DNA from: JACDAV01 sp964626755
GTDB lineage: Bacteria; Chloroflexota; Limnocylindria; Limnocylindrales; CSP1-4
Assembly: GCA_964626755.1 (NCBI GenBank)
Contig: CAZVGO010000004.1
Coordinates: 186,001-250,000 of the forward strand
Length of the DNA: 64,000 nt
Direction of reading: 5' to 3'
Both the position numbers and the translations under genes were made by a program. This document shows, one piece after another, positions 57,694-64,000 of the stretch. The notes under the pieces were generated by a model. The model was not told the origin of the DNA and made no database searches. It worked only from the letters and a program-made list of their open reading frames with translations. Positions within the stretch are counted from its first letter, which is position 1; each line of letters begins with the position of its first letter.

Positions 57694-59118
57694 ATGGCCA
57701 CGCCGACGCGACCCAACCTCGTGTTCATCATGGCCGACGACCACGCCGCTCAAGCGATCGGGGCGTACGGTTCGCAGCTCAATGCGACGCCCCACATCGA
57801 CCGGATCGCGATGGGCGGCATGCGCTTCGACGCGTGCTTCTGCACGAACTCGATCTGCACCCCGTCACGCGCCTCGATCCTCACCGGGACGTACAGCCAC
57901 ATCAACGGAGTCACTACGCTCGACACTCCGTGGGATGCGCGTCAGCCGACGTTCGTCACGGCGCTGGCCGAGGCGGGCTACCAGACGGCGGTCGTCGGCA
58001 AGTGGCATCTCGGCCACGGAGGGATCCACGATCCCAGGTCGTTCGACCGTTGGATCGTCCTGCCGGATCAGGGCGAGTACCACGATCCGTTGTTCCTCAC
58101 GGCTGAGGGCCCGGTCCGGCTCGAGGGCTACGCCACGGACCTGATCACCGACCTGTCACTCCACTGGCTGGCCCGGCGGGATCCCGCCCGCCCGTTCGGC
58201 CTGCTCATCCACCACAAGGCGCCCCATCGCTCCTGGGAGCCGGACGAGGTCCACGCCGGTCGATATCAGGACGCCCACCTGCCGGTTCCGCCCGGCTTTG
58301 ACGACGACCATTCGGGCCAGGCGCCCGCCGCTTCAGAAGCGCGGATGCGGATGGCCGACCTGACCGAGAGCGACCTGAAGGCCCCGATCCCGGTCGGCCT
58401 CGATGTCGACGCGGAAGCCCGCTGGCGGTGGCGCCGATTCATCGAGGACTACCTCGCCTGCGTGGCGAGCATCGACGACAACGTGGGACGCGTCCTCGAC
58501 TGGCTCGACGAGGCCGGGCTCGCCGACGACACCGTGGTCGTCTACACGAGCGACCAGGGGTTCTTTCTCGGCGAGCATGGCTGGTTCGACAAGCGCTTCA
58601 TGTACGAGGAATCGATCCGCATGCCCCTGCTCGTCCGCTACCCGCGCGGGGTGGCGCCGGCCTCGGCGATCGACGCAATGGTCCTCAATGTCGACTTCGC
58701 GCCGACGTTCTGCGAGCTGGCCGGGGTGCCGATCCCGACCACGATGCAGGGTCGCTCCGTCGTGCCGATCCTGCATGGCGACACGCCCGCCGACTGGCGG
58801 ACCAGCATGTACTACCGCTACTGGATGCATCTCGATCCGGCGCATCGCGTCCAGGCTCATCTCGGCGTCCGGACCAGTCGCTACAAGCTGGTCCACTACC
58901 CGGGCGAGGGCGCCGGAGTGCCCGGCGCGTCCAGCGAGGAGCGCACACCCGCCTGGGAGCTGTTCGACCTCACCACCGACCCGTTCGAGCTCCACAGCGT
59001 CTATCACGACCCGGCGTACGCCTCGATCGTCACGGACCTGGGGACCGAGCTCAGGCGCCTCCAGGTCGAGGTGGGTGACGACTCGGAGTCACGCACCCCG
59101 GCGGCGGGCCAGCATTGA
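57694..59118 (+). CDS. type I sulfatase (alkaline-phosphatase superfamily)
   Basis: 474 residues, no signal peptide. PNLVFIMADDHAAQAIGAYG gives the metal-site aspartates D15 and D16. SICTPSRASILTG carries C55, the cysteine converted to formylglycine. Also VGKWHLGHGG, HHKAPHRSW and VVVYTSDQGFFLGEHGWFDK. It would cleave sulfate esters of sugars or lipids. The formylglycine-generating enzyme or an anaerobic activase is not in the window. Confidence 0.93.
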   Translation: MATPTRPNLVFIMADDHAAQAIGAYGSQLNATPHIDRIAMGGMRFDACFCTNSICTPSRASILTGTYSHINGVTTLDTPWDARQPTFVTALAEAGYQTAVVGKWHLGHGGIHDPRSFDRWIVLPDQGEYHDPLFLTAEGPVRLEGYATDLITDLSLHWLARRDPARPFGLLIHHKAPHRSWEPDEVHAGRYQDAHLPVPPGFDDDHSGQAPAASEARMRMADLTESDLKAPIPVGLDVDAEARWRWRRFIEDYLACVASIDDNVGRVLDWLDEAGLADDTVVVYTSDQGFFLGEHGWFDKRFMYEESIRMPLLVRYPRGVAPASAIDAMVLNVDFAPTFCELAGVPIPTTMQGRSVVPILHGDTPADWRTSMYYRYWMHLDPAHRVQAHLGVRTSRYKLVHYPGEGAGVPGASSEERTPAWELFDLTTDPFELHSVYHDPAYASIVTDLGTELRRLQVEVGDDSESRTPAAGQH

Positions 59119-59211
59119 AGTCACGCTCGCCGGCAAGAACCGGATTGCGTTGCCGAGCGCCATACCCTGTGAAGGCACGACCGTTGTGGCCGTGCACAGC
59201 GCGAGGCGACG

Positions 59212-59775
59212 ATGGACCAGCGACGGCTCGTCGAGCGGGCAAGGGGAGGCGATCATGACGCCTTCGCCGATCTCGCACGGGCTGCCGTCGTGCGGCTGGA
59301 CGAAGTCGCTCGCCTCATCCTCCGGGACCCGGAGCTCGCACGCGACGCGGTCCAGGAAGCGCTGATCCGGGCCTGGCGGGATCTCCCGAAGCTTCGAGAT
59401 CCCGACCGGTTCGACGCATGGCTCCGTCGCCTCACGGTCAATGCCTGCTTCGACCAGGCACGCCACCGGCGGCGACGCCTCGTCGAGATCGAGCTCACCC
59501 CGATGCACGCCCCGGCGACGTCGGACAGCTCGGCCGCCCACGCCGATCGGGAGCTGGTCGACCAGGTCCTGCGGCGTCTCGACGAGCATGGCCGGGCGAT
59601 CGTCGTCCTGCATTACTACCTGGGCCTGCCGTTGACCGACGTCGCGGCAACGCTTGGCATCCCCGTCGGAACGGTCAAGTCGCGACTGCACCGCGCGCTC
59701 GGCACGATGCGCGTCGCGATCGAGCCCGAACCGAACCTCGCCGCCTCGCGGTCCTCCGGAGGGCAGCCGGCATGA
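59212..59775 (+). CDS. ECF-type RNA polymerase sigma factor, second pair
   Basis: 187 residues from ATG 59212. Region 2: LARAAVVRLDEVARLILRDP, ELARDAVQEALIRAWRDLPK, RFDAWLRRLTVNACFDQARH. Region 4: GRAIVVLHYYLGLPLTDVAA, TLGIPVGTVKSRLHRALGTM. Typical SigE-like ECF. The stop overlaps the ATG of the membrane protein (ATGA), again the sigma/anti-sigma arrangement. Confidence 0.9.
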   Translation: MDQRRLVERARGGDHDAFADLARAAVVRLDEVARLILRDPELARDAVQEALIRAWRDLPKLRDPDRFDAWLRRLTVNACFDQARHRRRRLVEIELTPMHAPATSDSSAAHADRELVDQVLRRLDEHGRAIVVLHYYLGLPLTDVAATLGIPVGTVKSRLHRALGTMRVAIEPEPNLAASRSSGGQPA

Positions 59776-61070
59776 CGATCGACCGTCGCGCCGAGGTCGT
59801 TCTCCCGCCGATCCTCGGCGACCTCGCGAGGGGTCCCTATCCCAACTACATCGAGGATGTCCTGACCACCACGGCGCGAACGCGCCAGCGGCCGGTGTGG
59901 GCGTCCCTCCAGAGGTGGCTTCCCATGGTCGATATCTCTCGGGCGCCCGTGCTCGCGCCGCGCTTGCCCTGGCGTGCGATGGCGATCGGGCTACTTATCA
60001 TCGCGCTGTTACTGGCCGGCCTGGCCCTGTTCGTCGGGACCCGTTCACCGCTCCCGGCGCCATTCGGCCCCGCCGGCAACGGCCTGATCGCATTCGAGAC
60101 GGGTGGCGACATCTTCGCCACCGACCCGGGCACGGGTGTGACAACGGCCCTTGTGATCGGGCCCGAGGTCGATGTCGGCCCGCGCTTCTCGCTCGACGGG
60201 ACAAGGATCGCCTTCGAACGAAAGCTCGACGGCGGCCGCGGGCAGGTCTACGTGGCCCGTGCCGACGGGAGCGACCTCACCCTCGTCACGCCTCAGTCAG
60301 TCTTTCTCGCGCGCGGCGACGCCGGAAGGGCGTGGCAGAAGTACGAGTTCTCGCCCGACGGCGCGACGCTGCTCATCGCCACGGTGACGTCGGGCATCCC
60401 CAGGATCACGATCGCGCAGGCCGACGGCAGTGGGGTCCGGCAGCTCGACGTGGGCATGCCCGCGACCGAGCCCTCATTCCGGCCGCCCGACGGCGCGGAA
60501 ATCCTGTTCATCGGCAACGAGGGCGGCCGCCCGGGCCTCTTTGCCGTCGATCTGTCCGGCGGTCCGACAAGGCAGATTCTCACGGTTCCGTCCGGGTTCG
60601 ACCTGGCCGGAGCCAGCTGGTCGCCGGACGGGGAGCACATCGCCTACTGGTCGTGGGGCGGACCGGGCGCCGGGTTCACGGCGAAGACCCACGTCGTTTC
60701 AGCGGACGGCACCGGCGACCTGGAGCTCCCGATGCCGCCGGATGCCGATTGGAACGCGCACGCGACCTGGTCGAACGACGGGTCGCGGATCTTCATCGCT
60801 CGGGCGCACACGCCGGGCTTCGAGGACGTTCGAGGGGTCGTGCTCCCGGCCGACGGCAGCAGCGTCGGCGTCGAGGTCGCACCCGCCGGTTCGATCGAGA
60901 CGATGTGCTGCGCCGCCTGGATGTGGTCGCCCGACGACTCGAGACTCCTCGGCAGGTCCGGCGCGTCTGGGCCACAACAGCAGGTGCTCATCGACGTGGC
61001 CGCACAGCAGGCCGAGCGCGTGCCGTGGTCGTCGACCGGCGACCCCACCTGGCAGCGGCTCCACCGATAA
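59772..61070 (+). CDS. membrane-anchored PD40/WD40-like propeller protein, partner of the ECF sigma factor
   Basis: 432 residues from ATG 59772. Cytoplasmic residues 1-68 include ILGDLARGPYPNYIEDVLTT and TARTRQRPVWASLQRWLPM, a pattern I recall from N-termini of proteins encoded next to ECF factors in high-GC bacteria. Membrane helix 69-89. The outside part (about 100-432) is a TolB/PD40 propeller with repeats such as FSLDGTRIAFERKLDGGRGQ, YVARADGS, WSPDGEHIAYWSWG, WSNDGSRIFIAR. Probably an anti-sigma/sensor whose propeller binds an outside ligand; inferred from layout only. Confidence 0.82.
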   Translation: MTIDRRAEVVLPPILGDLARGPYPNYIEDVLTTTARTRQRPVWASLQRWLPMVDISRAPVLAPRLPWRAMAIGLLIIALLLAGLALFVGTRSPLPAPFGPAGNGLIAFETGGDIFATDPGTGVTTALVIGPEVDVGPRFSLDGTRIAFERKLDGGRGQVYVARADGSDLTLVTPQSVFLARGDAGRAWQKYEFSPDGATLLIATVTSGIPRITIAQADGSGVRQLDVGMPATEPSFRPPDGAEILFIGNEGGRPGLFAVDLSGGPTRQILTVPSGFDLAGASWSPDGEHIAYWSWGGPGAGFTAKTHVVSADGTGDLELPMPPDADWNAHATWSNDGSRIFIARAHTPGFEDVRGVVLPADGSSVGVEVAPAGSIETMCCAAWMWSPDDSRLLGRSGASGPQQQVLIDVAAQQAERVPWSSTGDPTWQRLHR

Positions 61071-61107
61071 GCCCACCGCCGCGGCTCGCCGGCGCGGCGC
61101 ATGAACG

Positions 61108-61133
61108 GGAGCCCCGGTCGATGCCGGGGCTCC
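61108..61133 (+). terminator. hairpin after the ECF/PD40 operon
   Basis: Perfect 10-bp stem GGAGCCCCGG (61108-61117) with CCGGGGCTCC (61124-61133), loop TCGATG, 38 bases after the stop codon. No strong T-run. Confidence 0.6.
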
Positions 61134-61405
61134 TGCCGCGTCCTGGTCTTCGAAGCGGCCAGCTCGCAAGTCGGCGTCGACCACCGCCGAGGACGTTAGG
61201 ATGTCCCAGCCATGAACGAGCTCCTGGCCCGGCGTCCCGAGGATGCCTGGGCCGCCACGATCTCCCACAAGAACGGCTGATCGGCCCCTTCCACATCCAG
61301 CGTCGAGGGAAGGGGCGGGACAGACGCGTGCCGCCGGTGCAGGGTTGAGCCTGCGCGCGCCGCGCCGTCCCGCGAGATCGCGCGCAAGCGCGCCGGGAGA
61401 TCGAG
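61134..61405. other. intergenic stretch before the GTPase gene
   Basis: About 270 bases with no clear gene. A 22-codon ATG frame at 61212 (MNELLARRPEDAWAATISHK) is too short to judge. A good AG-rich ribosome-binding region precedes the GTPase ATG. No repeat or palindrome of the families seen elsewhere in the window was found. Confidence 0.35.
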
Positions 61406-62335
61406 ATGCCGATGCCGCATCGCACCTTCGCCGCATTGGCGAAGCGACGGCTCATAGGGAAAGAGGGCAGGGAGCGCATCCGCGAGGTCAGCGCGCTGCT
61501 CGCAGAGCTGCCCGACTACAAGAACGGACCCTACGCCGACCTCCGAAAGTGGCTGACCTCGGAGATCGAGGAGTCGAGGGTACGGTCGAAAGCCGTTCAT
61601 CGCGACTCGATTGCCGTCCGGCGCGAGGGCGCCGCTCAGATCGCCCTCGTCGGACCGCCGAACGTCGGCAAGTCGTCGATCCTCCAGGCGCTGTCGGAGA
61701 TCCAGATCAAGACGGGCGACTACCCGTTCACGACCCTGCGGCCGATCCCGGCACTGACCCGGATCGGCGGCGTGCTCGTCCAGCTCGTCGAGATCCCGGG
61801 ACTCATCGAAGGCGCGAACGAGGACCGCGGCGGTGGTCGGGCGCTTCTCGGGGTCCTCCGATCGGCCGATGCGATCGTCTTCTGCACCCGAGCCGATGCC
61901 GACCCGGAGGAGCTTCGGCCAGTTCGAGCCGAGGTCACTCTCGCGGGTATCGACGCGCCCGCCTTCCTGGCGGCGACCCGCTCCGACGAAGCCCCGCCGG
62001 GCGCGATCGACCGACTGAGGGCGGCCTATCCCGACCTCGAGGTCGTTCCCGTGTCGGTCATCGATGAGGCGAGCCTCGAGGCGTTTCGGGATGCGGCGTG
62101 GCGCCTCACTGGGCTGATCCGGGTCCGCCTGCGAAACCTGGGGGAGACCGACCCCGAACCGATCGCGCTCGATCCTGGCTCCACGGTCGAGAACGTCGCC
62201 GACTGGGTCCATCACGACCTTGCGGCGACGTTCTCCGGCGCCCGCGTGTGGGGTCCGTCGGCGCGCTTCGACGGCCAGCGGGTGGGTCGGGAACACGCCG
62301 TTCTGGACGGGGACGTGGTCGAGATCCTCGGTTGA
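61406..62335 (+). CDS. OBG/DRG-type GTPase with C-terminal TGS domain
   Basis: 309 residues. A helical N-terminus (LAELPDYKNGPYADLRKWLT) as in DRG proteins, then the G domain: G1 GPPNVGKSS at 83-91, G2 region GDYPFTTLRPIPALT, G3 as EIPGLIEGA (Glu instead of the usual Asp), G4 seemingly degenerate as TRSDE in place of NKxD. The C-terminal ~75 residues form a TGS domain (IALDPGSTVENVADWVHHDL). DRG proteins associate with ribosomes. The altered G4 suggests changed nucleotide preference or loss of activity. Confidence 0.82.
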   Translation: MPMPHRTFAALAKRRLIGKEGRERIREVSALLAELPDYKNGPYADLRKWLTSEIEESRVRSKAVHRDSIAVRREGAAQIALVGPPNVGKSSILQALSEIQIKTGDYPFTTLRPIPALTRIGGVLVQLVEIPGLIEGANEDRGGGRALLGVLRSADAIVFCTRADADPEELRPVRAEVTLAGIDAPAFLAATRSDEAPPGAIDRLRAAYPDLEVVPVSVIDEASLEAFRDAAWRLTGLIRVRLRNLGETDPEPIALDPGSTVENVADWVHHDLAATFSGARVWGPSARFDGQRVGREHAVLDGDVVEILG

Positions 62336-62425
62336 CCGCCGGCCGATCAGCCAGCGGTCAGCAGGCGGACCAGCCGGCGCCGCGACTTGACGCGGCGTGC
62401 GAACCTCATCTAGCGCGGAGGCCCC

Positions 62426-62569
62426 ATGCGAACGCTCAATCTCGGAATCCTCGCTCACGTCGACGCCGGTAAGACCACCCTCAGCGAGCGACTCCTCTAC
62501 ATCGCCGGCGCCATCGATCACGTCGGCAGCGTCGACGCCGGCACCACCCGGACCGATTCGACTGCCTGA
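62426..62569 (+). pseudogene. truncated tet(M)-type ribosomal-protection/EF-G-like GTPase gene
   Basis: From ATG 62426 (GGAGG 4 bases upstream) the frame reads MRTLNLGILAHVDAGKTTLS, ERLLYIAGAIDHVGSVDAGT, TRTDSTA and stops at 62567. This is exactly the beginning of Tet(M)/Otr(A)-like proteins, which continue after TDSxxLE for ~600 more residues. The homology ends at codon 46 or so and nothing of the rest is in the following 1.4 kb. The opposite-strand operon begins to end 30 bases later, which points to an insertion or deletion with its joint near 62565. Confidence 0.75.
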
Positions 62570-62601
62570 GGCCGTCAGCTCACTTCCTCTCTCGACGCCG
62601 A

Positions 62602-63171
62602 TCAGGAGAGTTTCGCGACGGCTCGGTCAAGGAAGATCAGGACGTCGGTCTTGCCCACGAGCGACACGAGGTGGGCGTAGCCGTTCGCCAGATCAGAATC
62701 CGTCGCGAGCCGCTGCTGCAGGCAGCCCAGGAACGCGTGATGCGGTCCACTGTCGCCGCAGGCCTCGATCAGGCCCTTGGCCTCTGCCACCGTCATGACC
62801 TGTAGCGAGATCCGCTCCGCATCCTGGAACACGGCCTGTCTCTCGGCGATCGCTCCTTGAAGCACCTCGTTGCTCCGCTCGAGGACCATGCTAGCGGTGG
62901 CTTCCTGGAGCTTGCGGGCCGTCGGCCTGCCCACCAGAACGAGCTCCTTGCTCTGCACGCCGCGTCCGGCCCCGATAAGCAATGCGCGGCAGGAGGCAAT
63001 CTGGGACACGGCCGGAAGCCGATTGTTCTCCATCGTCGATTCTGCCTTCTTGAGCCATGCGAGTACGTCGTCGATGAAGCCGGAGCGCCGGGCCTCCAAC
63101 TCGTCCACGAGGCCGGGCACCTGGCGCAGGAGTGAGACGATCTCCTCGTACTGGACGACATTGAGCGCCAC
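62602..63171 (-). CDS. hypothetical protein, last gene of an unidentified minus-strand operon
   Basis: 189 residues from GTG 63171, four bases after the upstream stop. Mostly helical: VVQYEEIVSLLRQVPGLVDE, ARRSGFIDDVLAWLKKAEST, VLERSNEVLQGAIAERQAVF, ending VLIFLDRAVAKLS. No signal, membrane segment or known motif. It looks like a structural or regulatory helical protein. I cannot name a family. Confidence 0.6.
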   Translation of the reverse strand: MALNVVQYEEIVSLLRQVPGLVDELEARRSGFIDDVLAWLKKAESTMENNRLPAVSQIASCRALLIGAGRGVQSKELVLVGRPTARKLQEATASMVLERSNEVLQGAIAERQAVFQDAERISLQVMTVAEAKGLIEACGDSGPHHAFLGCLQQRLATDSDLANGYAHLVSLVGKTDVLIFLDRAVAKLS

Positions 63172-63175
63172 CCGG

Positions 63176-63859
63176 CTACTCCGGTGTGAGGTAGAAACCC
63201 TGCCCATCGTCGCGATTGATGACTTCGACGGCATCCTCGGTGATGGTCAGGCGCAGCCGAACAACGCTCTCATTGTCCGCGTGGGATTTGATCTCGCCGG
63301 AGGTGACGACCACCTGGAGATGAGGTGACTCGACCAGCTTCGTAGACAAGAGCGCGGCCATCGAAGTCCGCGTAGCGGCCTGCAGGGCTTCGACCCGCTC
63401 AGGTGGTGCATCACGCCTCAGCGCAGCTTTGACGGCATCCGCCGCCGTGGCTGCGAGTTCGCGCGAGACGGTGGCCGGGCTCAACAACACCTGAGGCCCG
63501 GTCTCGAACAGCTCCTCGGCGCGGTCAGCGACGGCCTCTGTGACCTTCTCAGCATCGGCGCGCGCAAGGCGAATGCCGGATCGCTTCAATCCGGCGCGAA
63601 CGACCCTTGTTACCTCGGCCGGAGTCGGCTGGCTGAATGACCGCCCGCCGGGCTCTGCAGTCGATCCCTCGACTGACGAGACGAGGACGGGGACGTCGAC
63701 GGTAAGGTCCGGCATTCGAAATCGAGGCACGGAGAGGTGCTTCAGCAGCTCGTGTCCGCTGTACACCTCGGCGATCTTCACCGCTTCCAGGTCCGCGCGA
63801 ACGCGCGCCTGAACAGCGTCGGCTAGCAAGGCGCCGATGAACTCTCCCAGCTTCGGCAT
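63176..63859 (-). CDS. hypothetical protein, middle gene of an unidentified minus-strand operon
   Basis: 227 residues from ATG 63859. The N-terminal part (LGEFIGALLADAVQARVRAD, then SVPRFRMPDLTVDVPVLVSS) reminds me of DUF2589-type small proteins, which is recollection and not verified. The middle is helical (AEVTRVVRAGLKRSGIRLAR) and the end beta-rich (VVRLRLTITEDAVEVINRDD, GQGFYLTPE). Tight spacing with its neighbour suggests a common function. Confidence 0.6.
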   Translation of the reverse strand: MPKLGEFIGALLADAVQARVRADLEAVKIAEVYSGHELLKHLSVPRFRMPDLTVDVPVLVSSVEGSTAEPGGRSFSQPTPAEVTRVVRAGLKRSGIRLARADAEKVTEAVADRAEELFETGPQVLLSPATVSRELAATAADAVKAALRRDAPPERVEALQAATRTSMAALLSTKLVESPHLQVVVTSGEIKSHADNESVVRLRLTITEDAVEVINRDDGQGFYLTPE

Positions 63860-63897
63860 CGCGCTCGCCTGCCGGTGGCAGCCCCAGGGCTACCGGG

Positions 63898-64000
63898 TCA
63901 AGCCTCGATCGCCGCGGGAGCCTTCGCGGGCTGTGACTTGATGGCGTCCTCGAGCAACCCGAGGATCTTCTCCATTCCGGCGGGCATCTCGTCCTGGACC
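63898..64000 (-). CDS. C-terminal end of a gene running out of the window
   Basis: Thirty-three codons before a TGA at 63898-63900, entering from the right edge: VQDEMPAGMEKILGLLEDAI then KSQPAKAPAAIEA. Helical, with an Ala/Pro-rich tip. It lies 38 bases upstream of the middle gene on the same strand, so it is probably the first visible member of the same operon. Family not recognisable from this piece. Confidence 0.5.
   Translation of the reverse strand, partial: VQDEMPAGMEKILGLLEDAIKSQPAKAPAAIEA

Noticed and set aside
61212..61280. 22-codon ORF before the GTPase gene
   Set aside because: Too short, without a ribosome-binding site or hydrophobic segment to support it.
1..64000. Reassignment of TAG as a sense codon, because of two in-frame ambers
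   Set aside because: Many genes (rnj, yajQ, the sulfurtransferase, the Eis-like gene, lipoproteins A and B and others) end properly at TAG, so the two internal ambers are local events.

Overview
The window is a GC-rich bacterial chromosome segment with no rRNA, tRNA, CRISPR array, transposase or phage structural gene that I could recognise. The gene content is typical of a free-living, probably soil or freshwater bacterium of the Chloroflexota/Actinomycetota type: many GTG starts, 4-bp GTGA/ATGA gene overlaps, two proteins of the deazaflavin (F420)-dependent nitroreductase family, an ArsR-SRPBCC-VOC operon, ECF sigma factors paired with membrane proteins, and an rnj-ftsK-HTH/TM-pncC-murC order. 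I lean towards Chloroflexota, but nothing in the window proves it.

Bases 1-14550 are a housekeeping block on the + strand: pnp (cut by the left edge, with a DnaQ-like exonuclease inserted in its helical linker and an in-frame amber codon in the S1 domain), asd, a family 4 uracil-DNA glycosylase, ribonuclease J, FtsK, a RodZ-like protein, pncC, murC, yajQ and a ThDP enzyme with a long acidic N-terminal extension. Two copies of a ~147-bp inverted-repeat element lie downstream of pnp and of the ThDP enzyme gene.

Bases 14700-21560 hold a minus-strand operon (ppk2, TfoX-domain protein, small proteins), then a three-rhodanese sulfurtransferase, msrB, an Eis-like acetyltransferase and a DEAD-box RNA helicase.

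Bases 21570-34920, together with 46567-49202, hold the most unusual content. There are eight secreted lipoproteins built from three kinds of beta-propeller (PQQ-like, Kelch, RCC1). They share interchangeable signal peptides, and one gene fuses an RCC1 propeller to a PQQ-like propeller. All the transcription units of this set start behind the same 18-bp palindrome (YGTYGC-N6-GCAACR), seen four times. A duplicated small membrane protein follows two of the genes. This looks like a co-regulated cell-surface system that I cannot match to a described one. Further propeller proteins nearby are a PQQ-type sugar dehydrogenase and a PD40 membrane protein encoded next to an ECF sigma factor.

Bases 34920-46515 contain an AAC(2')-like acetyltransferase, an autoregulated arsR operon whose VOC gene has an in-frame amber codon, oxidoreductases, and a first ECF sigma/membrane-protein pair. 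Bases 49300-61070 contain YCII, MFS, DinB and SDR genes, a decayed nucleotidyltransferase pair beside a duplicated DinB fragment, a TPR-linked class III nucleotide cyclase, GNAT, alpha/alpha-toroid, hydrolase and sulfatase genes, and the second ECF pair. The right end (61100-64000) has an OBG/DRG-like GTPase with a TGS domain, a tet(M)-type gene broken after 47 codons, and an unidentified minus-strand operon running out of the window.
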